A stretch of 34,027 nt of DNA. Origin: an uncultured Alphaproteobacteria bacterium (GTDB lineage: Bacteria; Pseudomonadota; Alphaproteobacteria; Geminicoccales; Geminicoccaceae). Positions within the stretch are counted from its first letter, which is position 1. Each line of letters opens with the position of its first letter. The translations under genes and the position numbers were made by a program. Shown here in pieces: positions 7,859 to 14,562 of this stretch. The stretch is taken from assembly GCA_902826935.1 (NCBI GenBank), contig CADEGR010000039.1, positions 1-34,027 of the forward strand. The letters run 5' to 3'. The notes below the pieces were generated by a model, which had not been told where the DNA came from, ran no database searches, and saw nothing but the letters and a program-made list of their open reading frames with translations.

Positions 7859-8320
7859 TCAGCCTTGGCCGAGGATCCGCATCTGCATCGATACCGCGAC
7901 GCGCCGGGCCACATCATCCGGCCCAGCCAACAGCTCGCGACAGAGCTGCTGCGCAATCGCGCGCTCGCCATTCAGCCACAGCGCCACCAGCAAGAGCGCC
8001 TTCGCCTCGGCGACGCCCCGGCGTGCGGTCAGGCCGCGCGTGCGTAACAGGCGCACCGCCTCGCCGCAGCGGCCCTGGCCGAGCGCCGCCAGCGCCTCGC
8101 CGATCGCGGCCGCGGCATGGCCGGGCAGCCAGAGCGCCAGCGCCTCGAAGATCGGCCGCGCCCGCTGCCCCTCGCCGCGCACCGCCGCCGACAGGCCGAT
8201 CTCGGCCAAGAGCTGCAAGTCCTCCGGCGCCGGCCGGAACCCGCCATGGGGCGCCACTGAGCTGGGTGCCGCTGAGCTGGGCGCCGGCGTCCGCGTCGCG
8301 ATCGGCGAGCGCGCGGCCAT
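7859..8320 (-). CDS. TPR-type YscG/HrpB1-like chaperone
   Basis: A 153-residue protein with a disordered N-terminus (about 1-28) and TPR-like helical repeats: 'DLQLLAEIGLSAAVRGEGQRARPIFEALALWLPGHAAAAIGEALAALGQGRCGEAVRLLR', then a further repeat. This pattern is typical of YscG/EscG/SsaH and HrpB1-type proteins that hold needle subunits in the cytosol together with a YscE-type partner. A YscE-like gene is present in the opposite arm (9325). The ATG shares its A with the sctC1 stop (TGATG). The next gene downstream encodes the 62-residue candidate needle, which would be the natural client. Confidence 0.75.
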   Translation of the reverse strand: MAARSPIATRTPAPSSAAPSSVAPHGGFRPAPEDLQLLAEIGLSAAVRGEGQRARPIFEALALWLPGHAAAAIGEALAALGQGRCGEAVRLLRTRGLTARRGVAEAKALLLVALWLNGERAIAQQLCRELLAGPDDVARRVAVSMQMRILGQG

Positions 8321-8973
8321 CAGCTGTCGCCGCCAAGCCGGGCGCGGCCATGGATCACCGTGACCACGGGGGCCGGCGCCGGTGGCGGCGGCATCAGGCC
8401 GGCCATGGTCTGGCGGATCATCTGAGCGTAGCGCGGCGGCCCCTTGATGATCACGAGATTGCGGTCGGCGTCGTGGCGCAGCGGGAAACGCTCATCCAGG
8501 ATCGCGAGGCTGGCGAGCGAGCTCTGCAGGCTGGCAAAGCTCAAGCGGTGCAGCGGCTCGATCACCTCGACGGCGTCGCGGCTGGCGCTGATGAACAGCC
8601 GGCCGTCGCCCACATACCAGTCGAACTCGTGCTGGCCGGCCAGGCGATCGAGGAAGGCGGCGGCGCTCACGATCGGCGCCTTGCCGCGGACCCGGCCGGA
8701 CACGGCCTGGCCGAGCTCGAGCTTCAGGCCAAGATTGCGGGCGCATTCGCGCAGCACGGCCGGCAGGTCCTGATCGACCACCAGATAGGGATAAGGCCGG
8801 GCGAGCCGCTCGGCGATCGGGTCGGCGCGGGTTGCGGCGCCACCGAGCAGGAGCAGGCCGGCCAGGAGCAGGCTGGCCAGGCGCAAGCTGCCGGCATGGC
8901 CGCGCCGGCGCGCCCGGTGGCCCGCCAACGCCAGCTTTGCTCGGCTTGCCGCATGCGTCTCGCCGACGCGCAT
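8320..8973 (-). CDS. sctC1: Secretin N-domain protein (SctC1 / RhcC1-NolW-like), no pore domain
   Basis: A 217-residue exported protein: a basic N-terminus, a hydrophobic core ('LASLLLAGLLLLGGA') and likely cleavage after 'ATRA'. The mature part is the N0 and N1 region of an injectisome secretin: 'YLVVDQDLPAVLRECARNLGLKLELGQAVSGRVRGK', 'FLDRLAGQHEFDWYVGDGRLFISAS', then 'LQSSLASLAILDERFPLRHDADRNLVIIKGPPRYAQMI'. It then ends in a proline-rich tail; the membrane-spanning secretin domain of HrcC/YscC is absent. A short N-only piece like this matches RhcC1/NolW of rhizobia, where a second gene encodes the pore. The stop is clean and overlaps the next gene, so this looks like a real split, not a broken gene. 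It heads the minus-strand arm. Confidence 0.85.
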   Translation of the reverse strand: MRVGETHAASRAKLALAGHRARRRGHAGSLRLASLLLAGLLLLGGAATRADPIAERLARPYPYLVVDQDLPAVLRECARNLGLKLELGQAVSGRVRGKAPIVSAAAFLDRLAGQHEFDWYVGDGRLFISASRDAVEVIEPLHRLSFASLQSSLASLAILDERFPLRHDADRNLVIIKGPPRYAQMIRQTMAGLMPPPPAPAPVVTVIHGRARLGGDS

Positions 8974-9050
8974 GTCCCTACCCCAAGCGAGGCCCGTCCG
9001 AGCCTCAGAATTGCTCGCGACAGCCCGCTCAGCCGTCGCTGATTATTTGC

Positions 9051-9079
9051 AGAATATCCATGAACTTACCGCAAGGCAA
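9051..9079 (-). promoter_or_regulatory. Candidate sigma70-type promoter for the sctC1 arm
   Basis: On the minus strand TTGCCT (9079-9074) is followed after 17 bases by TATTCT (9056-9051), each matching four of six consensus positions. It would start transcription about 70 bases upstream of the sctC1 ATG at 8973. Confidence 0.4.
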
Positions 9080-9227
9080 CAGTAATACTGAGCCATCATA
9101 AGGAGAACATCTGCAGAAATCTCCGCCTAAAAGGCTAAAATCCTAGTTCTCGTGTGGGCTCTGCGGCAGTTCCTCTTGTTCGAGTCGGCAAACTGAATAG
9201 CCATGACTGCGCAATCACTTGACTTGG

Positions 9228-9255
9228 CAAGATCATTATGGCTTTCCTGATCTTG
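9228..9255. promoter_or_regulatory. Perfect 8-bp inverted repeat, candidate operator
   Basis: CAAGATCA (9228-9235) and TGATCTTG (9248-9255) are exact reverse complements separated by 12 bases. The dyad lies 70-97 bases upstream of the first gene of the plus-strand injectisome arm, where a dimeric activator or repressor would act. It could alternatively fold in RNA as a hairpin with a 12-base loop. No regulator gene for the injectisome is visible unless the LysR gene at 15693 serves. Confidence 0.4.
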
Positions 9256-9324
9256 TGATCCGGCTGCTCTGGCGGCTGGATGTCGTGCAGCAAGTGCTCG
9301 CAAGGCACTAGGTAAAGGCTGAGC

Positions 9325-9567
9325 ATGCCGACCCAGCCCTTGGTCATCGTCGAGTTGGACCGGTTGTTGGCGCGCGATACGCAAGGTCGCGCATTGCAGA
9401 CCTGTCGGGCCAAGCTGGCGGCTGCTGCCAAGCAAACGCGGCTGGCGCTTGATCAAGGCGTGTCGGGCGAGGCGGCGGCGGGCTTGCGCAGCCTGCTGCG
9501 TGCCTATGCCGCTGGCAGCGACCTGCTGCCGAGCTTGTGGTCGAAACACCAGCAGGAAAGGACGTAA
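9325..9567 (+). CDS. YscE/EscE-like needle co-chaperone (small)
   Basis: An 80-residue, all-helical soluble protein with the layout of YscE/PscE/EscE: 'VELDRLLARDTQGRALQTCRAKLAAAAKQTRLALDQGVSGEAAAGLRSLLRAYAAGSDLLPSLW', i.e. two antiparallel helices joined by a short Gly-containing turn. YscE-type proteins pair with a YscG-type TPR protein to cap the needle subunit before secretion; such a TPR gene is present at 7859. It is the first gene of the plus-strand arm, with AAGG seven bases before the ATG. The family is short and poorly conserved, so this is a fold- and context-based call. Confidence 0.6.
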   Translation: MPTQPLVIVELDRLLARDTQGRALQTCRAKLAAAAKQTRLALDQGVSGEAAAGLRSLLRAYAAGSDLLPSLWSKHQQERT

Positions 9568-9569
9568 TC

Positions 9570-9755
9570 ATGCCTCCAGTTGATCCCCCAGGCGGTGCTG
9601 GTGGTGGCTCCGGCGCCCCGGCCGCCAACTTCGATGCCATTCTCGCCGACCTGAAGGCCTCGGGCGAAGAGCTGATGCGGCAATATGCCGAGGTCACCAA
9701 GGTCAATAACGAGCTGAAGGGTGAGCAGGACGCGGCCCGCGTCGGCCGCGGCTGA
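9570..9755 (+). CDS. Small injectisome-associated protein, alternative needle candidate
   Basis: A 61-residue protein. Residues 1-19 are Gly/Pro/Ala-rich and flexible; the rest is one or two amphipathic helices ('NFDAILADLKASGEELMRQYAEVTKVNNELKGEQDAARV'). The ATG at 9570 has a strong AAAGGA ribosome-binding site and lies two bases after the YscE-like stop; an upstream in-frame GTG at 9537 is less likely. In Ysc loci the gene after yscE encodes the needle YscF, so position suggests a needle, but the C-terminal hydrophobic 'D.....I' helix of needles is lacking. It is followed by a strong hairpin, which could raise its mRNA over that of sctD. I do not assign a function. Confidence 0.6.
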   Translation: MPPVDPPGGAGGGSGAPAANFDAILADLKASGEELMRQYAEVTKVNNELKGEQDAARVGRG

Positions 9756-9766
9756 CCGCTGACGCC

Positions 9767-9800
9767 GGGCGCGCGCGGCCAGGACTGGCCCTGCGCGCCC
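9767..9800 (+). repeat. Strong intercistronic hairpin between the 61-aa gene and sctD
   Basis: GGGCGCGC (9767-9774) pairs with GCGCGCCC (9793-9800), and inside it GGCCA pairs with TGGCC around a four-base loop, so the RNA would form a long GC-rich stem with one small internal mismatch. No run of T follows, so it is not a classic intrinsic terminator. It fits an mRNA-stabilising or partly attenuating element. It lies in the 106-base gap between genes in an otherwise tightly packed arm. Confidence 0.6.
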
Positions 9801-9861
9801 GCCTTGCCGCCCGGATGGGGCCGGGCGGCGACCGGCACACCCAGCTTGCGTCAACGGGGCC

Positions 9862-10785
9862 ATGACGGCAACGCCGGCATCTTCCTACACGCTGTTCGTC
9901 CTGTCGGGACCGCATGCCGGCAGCCTGCAGCGCTTGGCCGCCGGGCTGTACACGCTCGGCTCGGATCTCAAGGCGGATCTGGTCCTGAGCGATCCGGCGC
10001 TGGCACCTGTGCATGCCGCGCTGGAGCTCGAGCGCGATCGGGTCCGGATCGAGCCGCTGGCCGGACCGGTCGGGCTGGACGGCGCCGAGCTGGCGCCCGG
10101 CGACGAGCGCACCCTCCCTTTGCCAGCCACCATCATCATCGGCGCGACCCGGCTGGTGCTGCGCCAGCCGCAGGACCAGGCTCGCCGTCAGAAGCGACGC
10201 TTGGCCGTGGCGGCAGCGGTCGCAGCGCCGCTGCTGCTGGCCGGCCTCTATCTGCTCGCCGGCCACGCCTGGACCGCGAGCGAGCCGGCCGGGGCCACGC
10301 CGGTTCAGGCGGCGGTTAGATCCGCCCCAGCCGAACTGGCAGTCGCCCCATCGCCGCAACCGGCACCGAGCGCGCCGACGGCGGTGCGCGCCACGCCCGC
10401 CGTGGCCGCCGCTGGCCTGCGCGCCCATCTGGCGGCGACGCAGCTCGACACGCTCGAAATTGCTGCGATGGCGGACAGCGTCCGGGTCGCGGGCGAGCTG
10501 CGGCCGGCGCAGGCGGCCGGCTGGCGCGCGGCGCAGATCTGGTTCGACGAGCATTATGGCGGCTGGCTGCCGCTGATCGCCGATGTCCGCCTGGCCGAGG
10601 CCGCCCAGCCGCCGGCCGTCGCGATCCAGGCCCTTTGGCTGGGCGCCGAGCCCTATCTGGTGGCCGGCGATGGCCGCCGCTATGGCGTCGGCGCGGTGCT
10701 GATCGACGGCTGGCGGATCGAGGCGATCGGGCGCGACCAGGTCACGCTGCGCCGCGGCGAGCAGCTCTTCAGCCTGACCTTGTGA
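9862..10785 (+). CDS. sctD: SctD inner-membrane ring protein (FHA + TM + periplasmic domain)
   Basis: A 307-residue single-pass protein with the layout of SctD/YscD: a cytoplasmic FHA-like domain (about 8-95; 'YTLFVLSGPHAGSLQRLAAGLYTLGSDLKADLVLSDPALAPVHAALEL'), one transmembrane helix (about 114-136, preceded by RRQKRR), a Pro/Ala-rich linker (140-185), then a periplasmic part with BON/ring-building-like segments. SctD links the outer-membrane secretin to the SctJ ring, and its FHA domain docks SctK. It is shorter than YscD (about 420 residues), with fewer periplasmic modules. The stop is one base before sctX. Confidence 0.88.
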   Translation: MTATPASSYTLFVLSGPHAGSLQRLAAGLYTLGSDLKADLVLSDPALAPVHAALELERDRVRIEPLAGPVGLDGAELAPGDERTLPLPATIIIGATRLVLRQPQDQARRQKRRLAVAAAVAAPLLLAGLYLLAGHAWTASEPAGATPVQAAVRSAPAELAVAPSPQPAPSAPTAVRATPAVAAAGLRAHLAATQLDTLEIAAMADSVRVAGELRPAQAAGWRAAQIWFDEHYGGWLPLIADVRLAEAAQPPAVAIQALWLGAEPYLVAGDGRRYGVGAVLIDGWRIEAIGRDQVTLRRGEQLFSLTL

Positions 10786-10786
10786 C

Positions 10787-11164
10787 ATGGCTGGCCTGCG
10801 CACCGATCCGGTGCCCCTCGATCATGCTCTGGAACGGATCGCCGGCAGCGCGGTGGCTGCCGCCAGCCGGCCGCAGCTGACCCGCTTCCAGGCGGTCCGC
10901 CGGCGTCGCGACGGCGACGATCTGGCGAGCCCCGCGGCCAGCCTGGTCGACGAGATGTTCGACTTCCTGATGCCGCAATTGAGCCAGCCGGGCCTGTTCC
11001 AGGGCAGCCGCTATCTGGGCGTGCTGGAGGAGCTGGCCGGGCTGCTGGACGAGCCGAGCGAGGCGACCGACGAGGCGGATCGCTGGGCCGCCTTGGTCCT
11101 GCGCCACGAGCTGCGCAAGCACCGCCTGCTCTGGCAGTATCGCAACAGCCTGGTCGATGGCTAG
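10787..11164 (+). CDS. sctX: SctX (YscX-like) early secreted component
   Basis: A 125-residue protein whose C-terminal half matches the pattern of YscX: 'LFQGSRYLGVLEELAGLLDE' then 'DRWAALVLRHELRKHRLLWQYRNSLVDG', comparable to the Yersinia 'AAALLKCQQDDDRLLQIILNLLHKV' end. It sits in the X-Y-V order known from Ysc loci. YscX is secreted early, binds YscY and SctV, and is needed for needle export in Yersinia. The N-terminus is basic and flexible. It starts one base after sctD and overlaps sctY by eight bases (ATGGCTAG). The call combines the C-terminal pattern with gene order; overall similarity is modest. Confidence 0.75.
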   Translation: MAGLRTDPVPLDHALERIAGSAVAAASRPQLTRFQAVRRRRDGDDLASPAASLVDEMFDFLMPQLSQPGLFQGSRYLGVLEELAGLLDEPSEATDEADRWAALVLRHELRKHRLLWQYRNSLVDG

Positions 11165-11513
11165 CGCCGCCATGACGCCCGAGCAGCGCGAGCTTTTGCA
11201 TTCCCTGGCCTATCTCTATCTGCGCCACGGCCAGAACCGGCGGGCGCTGACCCTGATCCTCCTGGCCACCAAGGCCGCACCGGATCAGCCCGATCTGCTG
11301 CGCACCCTGGCCTATGCGTTCCTGGTCAACGACGCTGCCCCGCGCGCGCTCGAGGTGCTCGACCAGATCGAGCGGCTGGAGCCGCAGGCGGCGGCGGATC
11401 GGCGGCATCTGCTGCTGCGCTGCCGCGCCTTGCTGCGCGCCGGCCGGGCGCCCGAGGCCAAGCGGCGGTTTGGCGACTACCTGGCGGCGCGCCGCCTGGC
11501 GCTGGCGGCCTGA
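11157..11513 (+). CDS. sctY: SctY (YscY-like) TPR chaperone
   Basis: A 118-residue protein made of TPR repeats: 'ELLHSLAYLYLRHGQNRRALTLILLATKAAPDQPDLLRTLAYAFLVNDAAPRALEVLDQIE' plus a third partial repeat. YscY is a TPR-type cytosolic protein that binds YscX and the SctV cytoplasmic ring; size and position between sctX and sctV match. The ATG at 11157 overlaps sctX; an ATG at 11172 is possible. Its stop shares one base with the sctV start (TGATG), so Y and V are probably made together. Confidence 0.8.
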   Translation: MASAAMTPEQRELLHSLAYLYLRHGQNRRALTLILLATKAAPDQPDLLRTLAYAFLVNDAAPRALEVLDQIERLEPQAAADRRHLLLRCRALLRAGRAPEAKRRFGDYLAARRLALAA

Positions 11514-13633
11514 TGCCGGCCGGGCTGCATCGGCTGCTGCTCCGGCTCAATGGCCGGCAGGACCTGATGCTCGTGGTCCTGATGATCACGATCATCGGCA
11601 TGATGATCCTGCCCTTGCCGACCATGCTGATCGATCTGATGCTCGCCACCAACATGGCGCTGACCGTGCTGCTCCTCATGGTCGGCATCTATCTGCTCGA
11701 TCCGGTCGAGTTCTCGACCCTGCCGGCCGTGATCCTGATCGGCACCGTGTTCCGCCTGTCGCTCGCGGTCAGCACCACCCGGCTGATCCTGCTCCAGGCC
11801 GATGCGGGCAAGATCATCAGCACCTTCGGCGAGTTCGTGATCGCCGGCAATCTGATCATCGGCCTGGTCGTCTTCCTGATCATCACGGTGGTCCAGTTCG
11901 TGGTGATCACCAAGGGCGCCGAGCGGATCGCCGAGGTCAGCGCGCGGTTCACCCTGGATGCCCTGCCCGGCAAGCAGATGAGCATCGACAGCGATCTGCG
12001 CAACGGCGACATCGACCAGCGCGAGGCGCGCCGCCGCCGGCAGCGCCTGGAGAAGGAGAGCCAGCTTTACGGCGCGATGGACGGCGCCATGAAGTTCGTC
12101 AAGGGCGACGCCATCGCTGGCCTCGTGATCATCGCGGTCAACCTGATCGGCGGCATCGCGGTCGGCACGCTGCAGCACGGCATGCCCTTGAGCGAGGCGC
12201 TGCACGTCTATTCGCTGCTCACCGTGGGCGACGGCCTGGTCACCCAGATCCCGGCGCTGTTCATGTCGATCACCGCCGGCACCATCGTGACCCGGGTCAC
12301 GACCGACGACGCCCGCAATCTCGGCGCCGACATTGCCGGCCAGCTGGTTGCCAACCCGCGCTCGCTGCGCCTGGCCGCCCTCGTGCTGTGCGGCCTGGCC
12401 TTCGTGCCGGGCTTTCCGATGGCGATCTTCCTGGGCCTAGCCGCCCTGTTCGGCCTGACCGGAATCGCGCTGCATTTCCGCGACCGTGACCGGGCCACCG
12501 CCAGCGCCGCGGCGGCCGCCCACTCGGCCGAGGTCGCGGCCCTGGCGCCGGCCAGCGACGGCGCGGTCCTGCTGCGCCTTGGCCCCGGCCTCGATCAGCT
12601 GCAAGGGCCCAGCCTGGCGTCCGGCCTGAGCCAGCTGCGCGAGAGCCTGCATCACGAGCTGGGCATGCCCTGCCCGACCCTGAACCCGCAGGCCGCCCTC
12701 GATCTGGCGCCGGGCGCCTTCGTGCTCGAGCTCGAGGACGTGCCGATGGCCGAAGGCACGATCAAGCTCGATCGGCTGCTGCTGCAGGACGAGCCCGACC
12801 ATCTGCGCCTGGCGGAGGTGCCGAGCGAGCCGGGTGGGCCGTTCCTGAACCAGCCCAGCACCCTCTGGCTCGAGCTGCGCCATGCCGCGGCCCTGGACGA
12901 GGCGGGCATCGGCTACCTGACGCCGCTGCAATGCCTGCTGCGCGCGGTGCGCCATCATCTCAAGCTCTATGCCGCCCATTTCGTCGGCGTGCAGGAGACC
13001 CAGGCGATGCTGGCGCGGATGGAGGCGACCCATCGCGATCTGGTGCGCGAGGTCCTGAAGATCGTGCCCTTGCAGAAGATCGCCGAGGTGTTCCGGCGCC
13101 TGCTCGACGAGGGCGTGCCGATCCGCAACGGCCGGCTGGTCCTGGAGGCGCTGATCGAATGGGGCAGCCGCGAGCAGGATGTGGTGCTGCTGACCGAGTT
13201 CGTGCGCGGCGCCCTGAAGCGGCAGATCTGCCATGCCTATGCCGATCAGCAGAAGGTCCTGCATGCCTATCTGCTCGAGCAGGACATCGATCAGGCGCTG
13301 CGCGATGCGATCCGCCAGACCTCGGTCGGCGGCTACCTCGCCTTGGCCGATGACCAGGCCGAGCGGATCATCGCCGCCCTGCACCGCCGCAACGAGCAGC
13401 TCGCCTCCGATCGGATCACCCCGGTCATCATCGCGTCCTTGGATGTCCGCCGCTTTTTGAGGAGCCTTCTGATCAAGAACCAGATCCGCATTCCCGTGCT
13501 CTCGTTCCAGGAGCTGGCGCCGGAGTTCACCGTGCAGCCGGTGGCGACCTTGCGGCTGGATGGCGCCGCCCCGCGCGCCCGCGCCGCCTCGCCGCTCTCG
13601 CGCCTCGCCAACCCTGCGGAGGCGGTGGGCTAG
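11513..13633 (+). CDS. sctV: SctV export gate protein
   Basis: A 706-residue SctV/LcrD/FlhA-family protein, full length. The N-terminal about 320 residues carry around eight membrane helices and the FHIPEP-region signatures 'DPVEFSTLPAVILIGTVFRLSLAVSTTRLIL', 'AERIAEVSARFTLDALPGKQMSIDSDLRNG' and 'KESQLYGAMDGAMKFVKGDAIAGLVI'. The C-terminal about 350 residues are the cytoplasmic domain that forms a nonameric ring and sorts substrates; conserved points include 'HELGMPCPTLNP' and 'QKIAEVFRRLLDEGVPIRNGRLVLEAL'. Charged FPEC-loop residues lie between the helices. This is an injectisome SctV rather than flagellar FlhA by context. Confidence 0.98.
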   Translation: MPAGLHRLLLRLNGRQDLMLVVLMITIIGMMILPLPTMLIDLMLATNMALTVLLLMVGIYLLDPVEFSTLPAVILIGTVFRLSLAVSTTRLILLQADAGKIISTFGEFVIAGNLIIGLVVFLIITVVQFVVITKGAERIAEVSARFTLDALPGKQMSIDSDLRNGDIDQREARRRRQRLEKESQLYGAMDGAMKFVKGDAIAGLVIIAVNLIGGIAVGTLQHGMPLSEALHVYSLLTVGDGLVTQIPALFMSITAGTIVTRVTTDDARNLGADIAGQLVANPRSLRLAALVLCGLAFVPGFPMAIFLGLAALFGLTGIALHFRDRDRATASAAAAAHSAEVAALAPASDGAVLLRLGPGLDQLQGPSLASGLSQLRESLHHELGMPCPTLNPQAALDLAPGAFVLELEDVPMAEGTIKLDRLLLQDEPDHLRLAEVPSEPGGPFLNQPSTLWLELRHAAALDEAGIGYLTPLQCLLRAVRHHLKLYAAHFVGVQETQAMLARMEATHRDLVREVLKIVPLQKIAEVFRRLLDEGVPIRNGRLVLEALIEWGSREQDVVLLTEFVRGALKRQICHAYADQQKVLHAYLLEQDIDQALRDAIRQTSVGGYLALADDQAERIIAALHRRNEQLASDRITPVIIASLDVRRFLRSLLIKNQIRIPVLSFQELAPEFTVQPVATLRLDGAAPRARAASPLSRLANPAEAVG

Positions 13634-13635
13634 CC

Positions 13636-14562
13636 ATGGCCAAAGCGGGCTGGACCCAAGGCACCCATCCGACCGGCCGCCGGCCGCGGCTGCTCACCCT
13701 TCTGGTCTGCGTCGGCCTTGGCGCTTGCAGCGGGATCACGCCGGCGAGCGACGACGATCCGCGCCTGGTGCCGGGCGCGAACGGGATGTCGTGGTCGTCG
13801 CCATCGCAGGGTCCGACCGGCAGCTCGGGCGACGTCGGCGGCTCGCTGGTGCGGCTCGGCGATGATCTGCGCAGCCGCGGCAATCTGGGCGGGGCGATCG
13901 CGTTCTACCAGCAGGCCGCGGCGCGCTCGAAGGATGCCGACGTGCTGATCAAGCTCGGCCGGGTCTTTGGCGAGGTCGGCGCCCATGACCGGGCGATCGG
14001 CGCCTTCCGCGAGGCTCTGGTGCGCGAGCCCGACAATGGCGACGCTTTGCTCGGGCTGGGCGGCGCCTTGCTCAATACTGGCCAGATCGAGGACTGCATC
14101 ACCGTGCTGCAGCAAGCGCTGGATAGTGCCCGGGAGCCGCGGCGCTACCGGGCGCTGGGCGCCGCCCTCGACATGGCCGGGCGGCATGAGCAGGCGATCC
14201 AGACCTATGATGCGGGCCTCGCGGAAGCGCCCGCCGATCTCGACCTGCGCAGCAATCTGGCCTTGTCCCTGGCGCTGCATGGCGAGCCGGACCGGGCGAT
14301 CCAGATCATGCGCGACGTCGCGACCGCGCCCAGCGCCACCGGCCAGCATCACCGCATCCTGGTCCTGGTCCTCGCCCTGACCGGACGCGAGACCGAGGCG
14401 CTGGCGATCGGTCAGAATCTAGTCGGCGCCGGGCCGACCCAGTTGATCCTGGCCCAGGCGGCCAATGCCATGCAGCTGGCCGACGCCACCGAGCGGACCC
14501 GCGCGATCGGCACGACCCAGACCTCGGTCAGCGTCCCCCGGCCAGCCGGGAGCTCCGGCTAG
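13636..14562 (+). CDS. TadD-like TPR lipoprotein in the sctV operon
   Basis: A 308-residue protein with a lipoprotein signal (basic start, hydrophobic core, 'LGAC' lipobox at Cys31), a short Ser/Gly-rich linker, then five or more TPR repeats (about 70-290), e.g. 'GGAIAFYQQAAARSKDADVLIKLGRVFGEVGAHDRAIGAFREALVREPDNGDALLGLGGALL'. This layout is that of TadD, which helps assemble the Tad secretin, and of TPR lipoproteins in rhizobial T3SS loci. It follows sctV by two bases, so it belongs to the plus-strand arm. A pilotin-like role for the secretin at 17343 is a reasonable inference. It ends in a four-base convergent overlap with the next gene. Confidence 0.8.
   Translation: MAKAGWTQGTHPTGRRPRLLTLLVCVGLGACSGITPASDDDPRLVPGANGMSWSSPSQGPTGSSGDVGGSLVRLGDDLRSRGNLGGAIAFYQQAAARSKDADVLIKLGRVFGEVGAHDRAIGAFREALVREPDNGDALLGLGGALLNTGQIEDCITVLQQALDSAREPRRYRALGAALDMAGRHEQAIQTYDAGLAEAPADLDLRSNLALSLALHGEPDRAIQIMRDVATAPSATGQHHRILVLVLALTGRETEALAIGQNLVGAGPTQLILAQAANAMQLADATERTRAIGTTQTSVSVPRPAGSSG

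Larger units (their letters stand above)
8974..9324. other. Divergent intergenic regulatory region between the two injectisome arms
   Basis: This 351-base gap separates the divergently transcribed sctC1 and YscE-like genes and is visibly richer in A/T than the genes around it. I find no convincing coding sequence. It holds a sigma70-like promoter facing sctC1 (9051-9079), an 8-bp inverted repeat (9228-9255) on the side of the plus-strand arm, and a short GCCT-AAA-AGGC hairpin near 9126. It probably controls both arms together. Confidence 0.7.

Noticed and set aside
9062-9101. A tiny plus-strand frame in the divergent gap (ATG at 9060)
   Set aside because: Only 13 residues with no Shine-Dalgarno; the AAGGAG nearby is downstream of it and not followed by a start.
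9126-9136. Short hairpin GCCT-AAA-AGGC as a terminator
   Set aside because: A four-base stem without a T-run is too weak and lies between divergent genes, where no terminator is needed.
9224-9243. Possible sigma54 promoter ('TTGGCAAG...TATGGC')
   Set aside because: The spacing between the GG and GC elements does not fit the strict -24/-12 layout.
9127-9549. A 140-codon minus-strand open frame in the control gap
   Set aside because: It runs antisense to the YscE-like gene, has no ribosome-binding site and no recognisable pattern.
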